Translations under genes and position numbers: made by a program
Source: Aldrovandia affinis
Lineage: Eukaryota > Chordata > Actinopteri > Notacanthiformes > Halosauridae
Assembly: GCA_029706075.1 (NCBI GenBank)
Contig: JAINUG010000048.1
Location: 1,730,501 to 1,794,500, forward strand
Direction of reading: 5' to 3'
Length of the DNA: 64,000 nt
In this document: piece after piece, positions 13,424-23,248 of the stretch
Position numbering within the stretch: the first letter of the stretch is position 1
How the letters are laid out: the number at the start of each line of letters is the position of its first letter
The notes under the pieces: generated by a model
Seen by the model: the letters and a program-made list of their open reading frames with translations, nothing else
Told to the model about the DNA's origin: nothing
Database searches by the model: none

Positions 13424-15098
13424 CCCTTTGAGTTGAGAAAATGTCCCCTTCCCTTTCCTTCCTCTTCCTTGTGCCTTCCTCCTCCACATCATCATCGGCA
13501 CCCCCTCCCACCCCTTTATCCTACATACAGTGTATCTCATTATATATCATTCTATGCATTTCATTTTACATACCTGTCTTGGCATTCCACCCTGTAATTA
13601 AATCCTTACAAGTAAGGAACCACCGATACATTAATTCTCCTCTGTAAATAGGCTTGTGTAGGGATTCATCATTTGGTGCAGCATAATCAGGGACCTCCTG
13701 TCTGCTCTGTTACAATGTTCTTCTCTTGAATTCTGGAGGGGAGGAGACTGTTGGAACGCTTGACACTGCTATTGCCAGGGGATAAGAACAGATAGGAAGT
13801 CTCTCTCGAAAGTGTGATTTTAATCTCAAAAGGGGTACCTGATCAAAGACAGGTACGCCCATTAACACTACCCATTCCTTTCGGAATAGTCATTTAGCTA
13901 TGGGGGCTGCCTGAGTTATACCAAAAAATCAGTGAATTTGCCATCTGGGTGACATTTCAGTGGTTTTAAAACCTGAGAATGGCGCATGGAGACGACCAAT
14001 CAGTGTTCCCAGAAACAGGACGAAGGAAATAGCCGATGCACACACTGGACTCCATCTAGTTGCGGATACAGTGCTATTATTGAGCTGAATTCCTCTGAAA
14101 TTATATATTGCCTTTATAACACCTGTGCAATATCGTTATCATTTACGATCAGTGACACTATGTGTTCATGTTATCAGAAGTTGTTAATATTGTCGTGACT
14201 ACTTACATAAAGTGCTAAGAAGTGTTATTGAAGCTGTAACGCTGGCATGATGCAGGTTACATAATGCTTTATAATGACTTCCTTCAACTTAGCTGCAACA
14301 AAGGTTTGTGGAACAGCATCTCCAATTTCACAGGCATAGTAACTGAAAGCAGCAGCCTTAGAAAGTGTAATCAAATTTGTCCCTGAATATTGGAAGATTT
14401 TAAATGCAGTCAAATAATCAGTTTTGTTTTTAATGTACTGTCTTCCATGTTGCTACGGAACTAAAACTTCAGCTGAAAAGGGGGAATATAATGGAATGTA
14501 AGGCTGTGAGTTAAAGACAAATCAACGGATTAAAAGTGAGGAGCCTGTTTAAAATTTCAAAGGGAAAGTAATATCCAATTGCACAGAGGGAAAATGTGTC
14601 TTGCACTTGTGCAAATCTGTGAAAAGCACTTAAACTACCATCTCAAGGCCAAAAGAGCTTCTTTATTGGAATTTTATAACAGTGCTGATTTGTATGGTTT
14701 CCTTTTTATTCTCTCTTTTTAGAAGAGCAGAGATTTTTAAAATGGCATGTTACAGATTATCCCTGCACAAGGCCGTATAAGAAATAAAGATTTTTTTTTA
14801 TTAGTAGAGACATGCTATTAATCCTTTTGGTCAAAAGTGGGTGTGTCACTGTTCCTTTAAAGTGAAAAAAGGCTACATAGCACTGCACCCTTCCCGCCTA
14901 TTGCATGGTGCTCCTGGTATGCGATCTCCACCTTTACTGTGGGAGAGATGAACATCCACATGGTGCAAGTGGAAGGGGAAAAGCCAAGGTCAGAAGCTTT
15001 AATGGAGGGTAAACATCTGTAGAATCAACCACCTTCAGCAGCCCAAACACAGATACCGGCAAAAACTAAGAGGTTGAGAACTTTTAGCACTCAAAGGG
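13424..15098. mobile_element. Putative non-autonomous piggyBac-like element
   Basis: The left end is TTAA followed by CCCTTTGAGT; the right end is ACTCAAAGGG followed by TTAA. This gives 10-bp inverted ends with TTAA on both sides over 1675 bp, the signature of piggyBac insertion. No transposase-like frame is visible inside. A third related end, TTAACCCTCTGAGTTC, occurs at about 12044, so boundaries could differ. The short inverted repeat makes this tentative. Confidence 0.4.
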
Positions 15099-16146
15099 TT
15101 AAAGAAGGTGACTTTGGTTACGCCTTATTCAAGGTTTAGCCTAAGGTTTCACCGATTGGTAAATAACACTATTGCAATGGTAGGAATATCCAAAATACAT
15201 ACAAAAAAAGTCCCTTTAACTTTTACAGACTCTGGTTGTTACTGTGTTGCTTTCAAATTTTGGTTACTTGTTTTTTTAAAATTTTTTACTGGTTGTCATG
15301 TTTATTAATATTTAAAAATTAAGCATAGTTACTGAGAGATCCACAAGAGCCAACAAAAGACACAGCCAGAAAAGCACTCCAATCAAATCTCACATCTATT
15401 TACAGACAGGTACTGAGCTGTAGGTTGTTAGCAGGTTACTTGAGGGTTATGTTAAGGTTATTTGAGGTGTTAAAACTCTGAAGAGGTGCAGCACCGGTTT
15501 TAGGAGCAGGGAAGTCAGGTTCCCTTTTTTTTTCCAGCCACTAATAGGATTTCCATGGGCACCCATCCTGGAACGGTCTACTTTTAAAAAACATTTCTGG
15601 GGTGACTTTGATTGGATTTTTCGGATGAGGAGATGGATGTGTTGGAATTGATTGAGTTTCCGTTCTCTATAAGGACTGGAGCATGACCATTAGTTTACAT
15701 TTTCCATTGCAGTTCCTTGTGTCTCCATCAGCCCAGCTCATGTAACCTAAACACGCTCAAATACATTGCCTCTACATATCTATAATTGTACTGTGTTTGT
15801 CTATGGAATTTATTGTGAAATAAAGGATGAAGCAGATGGAGGGATGGTCCTGTTATTGTTCTTTTCACTTTGAATTTAGATTGTGAGAAATCTGTGGTAC
15901 TATGGGTGATGTGAACGCTAGTCAATGTGTGTCTCTCTAGTGTAATGCTTTGCATAAATCTGTGCTTTTTGGTAGCATAGTTTTAACCCAGTTGTTCTCA
16001 GGTTCCTAGACTCTTTAGATAAGGGGACTAGATGGAATGTTGAAGAGAGGATGCCCAGGCATACCAAATTATGTGACCAATCAGCTTGTTCCTCGCCTTT
16101 GTCAAGGGAGGGGGTGGGGGCACTGCACCTCTTCCAGAGACTTGTT

Positions 16147-16190
16147 AACTTAATTAAGGGGTTAAGCCATTAATTAATTGATTTTATTAC
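16147..16190 (-). promoter_or_regulatory. TTAA-rich intronic element just after the SS4 donor (candidate STAR-protein site)
   Basis: Six TTAA tetramers fall within 36 nt of each other (about 16145-16180), and a TAAA overlaps the donor region (gtaataaaat). Clusters of U(A/U)AA downstream of the SS4 exon are known targets of Sam68, SLM1 and SLM2 (KHDRBS proteins), which repress SS4 inclusion in mammalian neurexins. Density and position are seen directly; the binding role here is inference from the family. Confidence 0.6.
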
Positions 16191-16280
16191 CTTTGTCGAG
16201 TAGCCATTCGTCAACTACCCGACCAAGTCTGTATGGGATTCTTTGTCTAGCAATAGCCAGGCGTTCGATATCAATGTTCC
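16191..16280 (-). CDS. nrxn2: nrxn2 SS4 (AS4) alternative cassette exon, 90 nt
   Basis: This is the splice-site-4 insert of neurexins. Inclusion or skipping of these 30 residues at the rim of LNS6 changes ligand choice: the insert generally favours cerebellin, while skipping favours LRRTM and stronger neuroligin binding (known for the family). On the minus strand the acceptor ends tttaaag, the exon starts GGAACATTGA, and the donor is AAAG/gtaataaaat. With the single G carried from the upstream exon it reads [13 protein letters not shown] then [17 protein letters not shown], and its last G joins GT of the downstream exon to make Gly. Length is exactly 90 nt, so skipping preserves the frame. 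The acceptor is weak: its pyrimidine tract is short and interrupted, and the last bases are A-rich, as expected of a regulated exon. It lies almost midway between its neighbours (introns of 14.4 and 14.2 kb). Confidence 0.97.
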
Positions 16281-17009
16281 CTTTAAAGAATTTGGAAAGA
16301 CAGATTCAAGAGGTTAAAATCTGGAAGTTAAAAGGTTAGAAAAGGTTAGAGAAAGGGCAAAAGGTCAGTTTATCAGGTTAGGTACTTTTAGGTTAAAAAT
16401 AATTCTTTTTTGGATTAGGTTTAAGGGTTAGAAAGTTAACAGTATGCTAGTTACCATAGGTTTAAGTTGCTTTTTATGAGACGACCAGTTAAACATATTT
16501 ATGAATAATTTAGAAATTACATATTTACATTGGTTTAATAATAAAAAACCACCTAATTTCAGAGGAGAGGAGAAAAATAAAAGAAGTAACAAATGTATTC
16601 AATAACAGTAATCCATAACATGCTTGTAAAAGGAAAACTATAATCAAATCAGTTATGACAGTAAGCAATAATTTAACAATGATCAACAGTAGAAACAGAG
16701 CAAAACAGTAATACATTCTGTATTATACACAGCAACACATGATAAAAACAGCATATGGTTACATATGAAAGAATAAGCAAGCGTTCACATATTTTCAAAA
16801 TCAGGAAGACATTTTCTTGTTTGGCGCGTGCTGAGAGATCCTTTTACAATTCACATTCATGTTGTAATAATTTTTAGTAATTCAAACGATCATGGTTTTT
16901 TATGCATCACACCAACCAGCTTTAAAGCCAATCAACCAATTTGAGATCTGGAGCAGCTTCATAAATGTGAGAGGTTTATGAATACATTGCTATGAATCAT
17001 AGTTGCATA

Positions 17010-17115
17010 CTGGTTAAGGAGCTGTATTTCTGGCCAGAAAGCTGCAGGTTAAAATCCTGGGAGGAGAACAGCTGTTGTACCGTTGAGCATGACGCATGAC
17101 CTGGCACACTTCTGC
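17010..17115 (+). repeat. Degenerate tRNA-derived SINE head
   Basis: Reads tactggttaaggagctg, then gctgcaggttaaaatcctggg and gctgttgtaccgttgagca. These correspond to the A-box, B-box and following segment of the V-SINE at 49765, but are heavily mutated. Confidence 0.5.
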
Positions 17116-17410
17116 ATTCATCCAATGCATCCAAGCTGTACAGTAACATGTAATCTGTGAAGCATTGCATGACACCTGCCATACATTGTTTTAGCAGGAA
17201 ATGAGGCAAACTGTCCAATAAAAAGAGCTCTTTACCTAAAGCAGATTGCAAAAATGAATTCTAATACTGCAATTCGGAGGCTCCATCAATACACCACAGC
17301 ACCGAGCACCTCTAATAGGCAATCAACCAGCACATGAAAAACACTTAATTCTTAATATCGTCCTCTCCACACCGCAGTGCTACATATATCCAGGTAACTG
17401 CAGTAACATG

Positions 17411-17814
17411 CAAGGGCGTAGATTTAGGTAGGGATGGTAGGGACATGTCCCTACCAATATCAAGCGACTACTGAATTGTCCTTAGCAATCATTTTTATTG
17501 ACAATATAAACATTGTTTTGTCCGTCAGTGTCTAGTCAATGTAACCAGCACACAAAACGATGAACAGCTCTCGTTCTCTACTGCGAGTCCTGCCTCCCTA
17601 ACCCAAAATCACTCACACATATAAATTAAAAACACTGTTAATGAGTGTGTTGGCTACCATAACTATCTATAAATTAAGGCTCTAGATGACATGAAATGGC
17701 AGTCAGAAGTCTATCATAATCGCAAAATGCCTCAGCCTCCAGATGGGGTCATACACCCTCCGGACCTCGCCCATTTCTGTCCCCACCAATATCAAAATCA
17801 AACGTACGCCATTG
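17411..17814. mobile_element. hAT-type MITE, 404 bp, perfect 8-bp target duplication
   Basis: Flanked by gtaacatg at 17403-17410 and again at 17815-17822. Ends are caagggcgtagattt and, inverted, caatggcgtacgttt. A 20-bp perfect palindrome (17436-17455, centre acatgt) lies near the left end. No transposase. The intact target duplication suggests a fairly young insertion. Superfamily call is from the 8-bp duplication and the CA(A/G)GGGCGTA-type end. Confidence 0.8.
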
Positions 17815-17889
17815 GTAACATGCCAGTCTATTCTGAGAGCCTAGTACATATGTGTGTGTGGATCTGTACAAGTCCAGTGTGCCTGATCT

Positions 17890-18172
17890 GGTTTCAGAGG
17901 GGAGGGAGCCATGTATACCAGTTGAGAGAGAGGGTGGTGGGAGTGGGAGAGATTGACAGAGAACACAGGAGGGAGATCAGAGAAAGAAAAGGAAAAGGAG
18001 GATAGAGAGAAAGAAAAGGGTTTGGTTAGAGGGAACAAGAGAGGAAGAAAAAGGAGGGAAAGGAGAGAAAGAGGAAACAGTGGGAAGGGGGTGGGGATAC
18101 AGAGACAAAGAGATAAAGAGAGGTGATGGGAGATAGCGGTAGAGAGAAAGCGAAAGGAAAATGCATCAGTTT
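17890..18172 (-). other. Pyrimidine-rich, AG-free tract on the nrxn2 transcript strand
   Basis: On the plus strand this block is GA-rich and contains no CT dinucleotide, so the transcript strand contains no AG for 283 nt. An AG-exclusion zone this long resembles a distant branch-point to acceptor interval. The first AGs reached are at about 17889 and 17884. No reading frame related to neurexin follows. Confidence 0.6.
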
Positions 18173-18352
18173 CTTTCTCTCTCTTCATATTCTGGACGCC
18201 ACCGAGAGGGGGAGGCAGTTTAGATCACATGGGACTGTTCCTGGTAACACTTCAGAAGACTGGACCTTGCGATGCAGGCACAACAATTACAGAGCTGCAC
18301 CCGTGACCTGTTCACCTGCGGTGCCAAATATCCAGCAGTGAAATAGATTGGA
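18157..18352. repeat. Intronic duplication, copy B (upstream of the SS4 exon)
   Basis: Second copy of the 2049-2242 sequence. Visible differences are a 2-bp change in the CT run, two substitutions in the accgagaggggg stretch and a G for A near cagcagtgaaat. Similarity stops abruptly after agattgga. It lies 1.9 kb upstream (in transcript order) of the SS4 exon. It is followed by a 283-nt pyrimidine-rich, AG-free stretch, but no exon like 1661-1983 follows. Confidence 0.9.
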
Positions 18353-18779
18353 GGGGGGGATTGTGTCTACCCTTCAGGAACACACAGATTCCATTGGTGC
18401 TTTTGCAAGAAAGCCAATGGATTTGCAGTAGGAGCAGACGCAATGAATTTGCTGGGTAGTGGAGGCAGTGTCTCCCCTGACAAAAACCCAACGCCCGACT
18501 CCTCCACCCCTCTTCCACAGTGTCTCCCTCTTCCCATTTTTTTTTGGAGGGGGGTGATTTGTGATATGTATGTTGACTCATCTATGCCCTGCCACATTAA
18601 ATATTGTAAACATTAATAAATTATTAATTACAAAAATAAATATACATTGAAAATACACAATTTAAAACAGCCTATCATTACGTACATCTCTGCAAACAAC
18701 CTCCTATTTATTCTATTAGAAGAATAGTTTGGGGGGTGTTCTAATTGGGGTGTTAGTGTGGCTACTGTAACCTTGAGAG

Positions 18780-18900
18780 AAGTTCTCAGTATCAATTACC
18801 TCAGTAAATATCCAGCTGTTTACAGGGATAACCTGTACAATGAGGGCTCTGCAAGTCGCCCTAGATAAGGGCATCTGCCAAGCAAATAAATAATGTAATG
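18780..18900 (+). repeat. Degenerate V-SINE tail
   Basis: Contains cagtaaatatccagctgt and agtcgccctagataagggc followed by atctgccaa and a tg-rich end. These are the diagnostic 3' portion of V-SINEs with several mutations; no head is recognisable. Confidence 0.55.
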
Positions 18901-20257
18901 AATAAAATAGCAGAAGGCAATGTACTGTGGAGTAAATGCCTTAATTAGATTACAATTAGGAGATTAAAAGTCGTCCCTGCACGAAGCGGGTGATGCCTTC
19001 CATTACCACCTCAAATAATTATTCCCTCATTTCTGCTGGCACAGGGGAAAGCAGGGATTTGGGGCTTAGCGTTGTGCTTTATTTCCCCCTGGACCCAACA
19101 GGTGTTTGGCCTAATTGGGAGAGGAGACAAACGAGGCCTATGATAAACAAGGAAAAGTCGTGCATGTTGGGAGGATGCGGTGGCACCTGTACTGGTACCG
19201 AATCAAAAAATAACTGCATCACCATCACCATCAACACCATCTTCAACAACAAAGACAATGACAACAGCAAGGCTGCCTTTTGTATTTAATGGGATCAGAA
19301 ACTCTTTGCTGCCCCTAAAATGAAGCTAAAGGTGAAGCCAAACTCCTGCACTGTGTGAATTCCCCAGATGAACTACGTCAATGGCGTTTCCATCCTCATA
19401 TCCTTCCCCGTATTGACAAAACTATCTTTTCTGTGCGAACTGACTCAATAAAATGGTCCTTGGAGGCATGCAGTGTGAAGGCCTATATCCCAGCCAATTG
19501 GGGAAACTCTTGAGCGAGAGAAATATAAAACTGATAAATGGGGCTTTTCCCATTTTAGTCCTGATCCTCCTTTGGATGGTCGTAATGATTGCTTTGCCCT
19601 TGGGTTCCATTTGGTGAGGTACTGACTCAGGCCTGTTTCTGTCCTTGGCCGGTCCGTTTCATCTAAAACGTCCTCTCTCCCAGGGATGCTCTGTGCTCTA
19701 ATGGGTCTTTAATGACAAAAACCCGGGCGCTCAACAACCGCTTTGTGCTCATTGGAGCGTCAAAGTCACATTAGGCTTTTCTTTGTTTTACTTGGACAAG
19801 GACAGTGCCGGAAACACCTCAGCAATTCCTGTGGCACGACTACCACATCTACCAACTTCTAATCAAGCAACTCCTTGATCCAATCTGCATTCTTATTTAT
19901 AAATTTGGCAGACACTCCAAGGAAACATGGAACAGAATCAACTAGAGTAGTAATTAAGTAGAGTACAGTACAGCCAGAGCACTTAGTGGCTACAACCACT
20001 TAAAAACGCACCACAAACCTGAAGTCTACAGTCAAGAATGACAAATCACAACAGCTACACCTTACACACATTCCTTAACCGCAAACAAAGCACAATACCG
20101 TAACACTATGCTAACGGTGCTAACTAAACTGCAGTCAGGGGCTATTGAAAAGAACATTATGTAGGATGTACACTTGAAATTTAGCACATCCCTCACCCTG
20201 TTCTGACAGTGTGTCTTTCCCACAGCGCACATTCACACCCCTTAAACATGTAACTTT

Positions 20258-20421
20258 AAAAAATATATTGAAATTTTTTAGAATTGTATCCCATTTTCTC
20301 CCAATTTGGTAGCCAATTACACCTGCTATTTCAAGTCAATCCCCCCCTCGTAATGTGAGTTTGCTGCCGTAGCCCACGGCCGGTGGGATCGAACGTTGTA
20401 ACCACTGGACCACACGGGAGG
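20258..20421 (-). repeat. tRNA-derived SINE (internally shortened) with 19-bp target duplication
   Basis: Minus-strand copy. The head reads ggcctcccgtgtggtccagt and the tail ends attggctaccaaattgggag then aaaatgggat. A perfect 19-bp direct repeat flanks it (20239-20257 and 20422-20440). Compared with 37270-37667, the part between the A and B boxes and part of the body are missing. The same tail occurs in the SINEs at 22731 and 37270. Confidence 0.85.
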
Positions 20422-21026
20422 CCCTTAAACATGTAACTTTGACAGAAAGAAATTAGATGGGCTTATTAATCAGGTTCCGTTACTTGTATCTGCACAATAA
20501 TGCCACAATAGTACACGAATTGAAGCTTATACAGGTTTTCCCCATTGCCTCATAAATGCTTTGGCTAGGCTACAGAGTCAACCGCTAGCTGAGGGAACAA
20601 CCTAGGCAGGTGTTGAAGCCTTTGGTGTGGGCCCTGCCTCCCCTCTTCCTTTTGTCTCATCCGTCTCTTTAATTCTCCCTGCTGGAACCTCTCCCAATGG
20701 TCCCCTTCCCTAAGACAGAGGTGTGCTCACTGTAGAGCTAAACACAGCCAAATCACACAGGCTACTTCGAAAAGACATCACTTGGAATACATGTTTATCT
20801 TTTTTCCCCCCTGTCTATAGTCTCTCATTAGTCTTTCTCTCTCTCTGACTCCCTGAATTATTCCCTGTCTCTGCTGAGCCGCAATGTGACACTCTCTATT
20901 GTTTCTCATGTTTTCCACCCACAGATACATTTTCGCGGGGGCACAGGAGAGGAGGGGGAGCACAGGAGGATGAACTGCAAAGAGGAGGGACACTGAACAC
21001 TGAACAACAAGGCCAGAGAGGTCAAA

Positions 21027-21027
<1 letters not shown>

Positions 21028-21060
<33 letters not shown>
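21028..21060. repeat. (TA)n microsatellite
   Basis: About 15 TA units. Confidence 0.95.
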
Positions 21061-21063
<3 letters not shown>

Positions 21064-21598
21064 CACTTGCATCTCCTATCAGGCAGGTTTACTGTTGTTC
21101 CAGTGATTATAAACTTATCTGTTATTGACCTAACAGCTGAAAGTGTTATTTTTAGTTTTTTATTTATTTGCTTGTAACCATCTCCTGACTACTGAAGGTC
21201 AACAAGCCTTGGTCTAGTTTCTTCTGAGAGTTCTTTGCCTTTCCCCAGGGTGATGGATGCAAATAGATTTTACATATGTGTTACATTTTTATACCCCTGT
21301 TCCCAGAAACAGGTAGCCATGGGAGGCCAGGTCAAGGTTCCCCTAAGATTGAGACTAACTTAAAAGATTTGCATGTTAACTTATTTATTGTTGTTGGAAT
21401 CATTTATTTGTTATAGATGTTATTTTTGTTGGATTTAAAAATAATTATTAGGGGTGTGGAAAATTGTAATATATCATAATTTTGCAAGGTACTGTATATG
21501 TATATACTGTATATACACTATATGGCCAAAAGTCAGTGGACACCTGACCATCACACCTATATGAGCTTGTTGGACATCCCATTCTAAAACCATGGGCA

Positions 21599-22623
21599 TT
21601 AATATGGAGTTGGACCCCCCTTTGCGGCTATGACAGCTGCTACTCTTCTGGGAAGGCTTTCCACAAGATTTTGGAGTGTGTCTGTGGGAATTTGTGCCCA
21701 TTCAGCCAAAAGAGCATCTGTGAGGTCAGGCACTGATGTTGGACGAGAAGGCCTGGCTCGCAATCGGCGTTCTAGTTCCTCCCAAAGGTGTTCAATGGGG
21801 TTGAGGTCAGGGCTCTGTGCAGTCCAATCAAGTTCCTCCACACCAAACTCGTCTCACCATGTCTTTATGGACCTCGCTTTGTGCGCAGGGGCACAGTCAT
21901 GCTGGAACAAAACTGTTCCCCAAACTGTTGCCACAAAGTTGGAAGCGCTCAATTGGCTAAGATGTCTTCGTATCCTGTAGCATTAAGAATACCCTTCACT
22001 GGAACTAAGGGGCCTATCCCAAACCCTGAGAAACAGCCCCAGACCATTATCCCTCCTCCACCAAACTTTACAGTAGGCACTATGCATTCCGGAAGGTAGC
22101 GTTCTCCTGGCATCCGCCAAACCCAGATTCGTGCATCAGACTGCCAGATAGTGAAGCGTGATTCATCACTCCAAAGAACACGTTTCCACTGCTCCAGAGT
22201 CCAGTTGCGGCATGCTTTACACCACTCCAGCCGACGCTTGGCATTGTGCATGGTGATGTGAGGCTTGTGTGCAGCTGCTTGGCCATGGAAACCCATTCCA
22301 TGAAGCTCCCGACGCACAGTTCTTGTGCTGATGGTGCTTCCAGAGGCAGTTTGGTACTCTGTAGTGAGTGATGCAGCAGATGATAGGCAATTTTTACGCA
22401 CTATGCGCTTCAGCACTTGTCGGCCCCGCTCTGTGAGTTTGCGTGGTCTACTACTTCGTGGCCGAGCTGTTGTTGCTCCTAGGCGGTTCCACTTCACAAT
22501 AATAGCACTTACAGTTGACCAGGGCACATCTAGTAGGGCAGAAATTTCACGAACTGACTTGTGGCAAAGGTGGCATCCTATGACAGTGCCGCGTTTAAAG
22601 TCACTGAGCTCTTTACGAACCAT
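21599..22623 (-). pseudogene. Tc1-like transposase pseudogene (DD34E)
   Basis: Cut-and-paste DNA transposase. The first part (225 codons from 22623) has two helix-turn-helix regions of the paired type (about residues 15-45 and 60-95) and the first catalytic Asp in [10 protein letters not shown] (residue 153). The second catalytic Asp is in HDCAPAHK, and the Glu is in SPDLNPIEHLW 34 residues later, so all three catalytic residues are recognisable. The gene is broken by a stop at 21951-21949, a frameshift shortly after, and a second stop at 21856-21854. It therefore cannot make a full transposase. The C-terminal frame ends at about 21599 with AAKGGPTPY. Confidence 0.93.
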
Positions 22624-22730
22624 TCTGAATTCTAAATGTTTGTCTGTGGAGATTGCATGGCTATGTGCTGGATTTTATGCACCTGTTGGCAATGGGTGTG
22701 GCTGAAACACCTGAACTCAATAATTACTAG

Positions 22731-23137
22731 GTTTTTTAAAAGTTTTTTTAAAATTATTATTATTTTTTATATTTCACATTTTTTCCAGTTTTTTCGCCCA
22801 ATTTGGTTGCCAATTATACCCTCTATTTATTTCAATTCCCCACCCCCACGAGTCCGCCGCCCATCCTCTGGGAGCGAGACACTCATTCTGAGCTGATTGT
22901 TCCCGCCTCTTCCGAGACGGAAATTCTTCCACGGACGCCTTTTACCTTCTCCTCGACGGACTCCTGCCGGCTCACCCTCCCCCCTTCCCTGGAGGTGGAC
23001 AGGCAAATGCCACCTCCGATCGGGGCTGACGACCAGGGCCGGTCTGGTAGAGACGCGGGTTTCGAACCGTGTCCCTGACAGGCAGCGCACACCACACCAA
23101 AGTGTGGCGCGTTAGACCGCTATCCCATCCGCCGCCA
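22731..23137 (-). repeat. tRNA-derived SINE nested in the Tc1 element
   Basis: Flanked by aataattactag (22719-22730) and aataattagtag (23138-23149), a 12-bp target duplication with one difference. The minus-strand head reads ggatgggatagcggtctaac (A box) and cacggttcgaaacccg (B box near 23056-23070). The tail carries aattggcaaccaaattgggc, shared with the SINEs at 20258 and 37270, but the tRNA-like head is different from theirs. The insertion post-dates the Tc1. Confidence 0.88.
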
Positions 23138-23248
23138 AATAATTAGTAGGGGTGTCCACTGACTTTTCGCCATATAGTGTATATGATATATTATTACATA
23201 TCGTCACCTTAATAAAATAAGTCATTTTTTGAGGAAAATATTTTTTTT

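Larger units (their letters stand above)
1984..16190 (-). other. nrxn2: nrxn2 intron between the SS4 exon and exon 1661-1983 (14.2 kb)
   Basis: Phase-1 intron. It contains duplicate copy A (about 2049-2242), microsatellites at 4306-4340, 5641-5668, 6676-7150, 7411-7438, 9041-9062 and 10184-10237, a V-SINE tail fragment at 9063-9120, and a possible piggyBac-like element at 13424-15098. A CpG-bearing GC-rich patch lies at 5725-5900. In 2243-4300, 7440-9040 and 10240-13420 I recognise no element or gene. Short (TG)n runs occur at 11511-11533 and 12389-12408. Confidence 0.9.
21516..23179 (-). mobile_element. Tc1/mariner transposon, inactivated, interrupted by a SINE
   Basis: Bounded by TA dinucleotides (21514-21515 and 23180-23181) and inverted ends cactatatggccaaaagtca and, from the other side, cactatatggcgaaaagtca (one mismatch), each continuing gtggacacc. 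It carries a transposase pseudogene on the minus strand. A tRNA-derived SINE sits between the transposase start and the right end. Without the SINE the element would be about 1.25 kb, normal for a Tc1 family member. Confidence 0.92.

Noticed and set aside
22827-23115. Overlapping GC-rich open frames of 70-91 codons
   Set aside because: They lie wholly within the tRNA-derived SINE nested in the Tc1.
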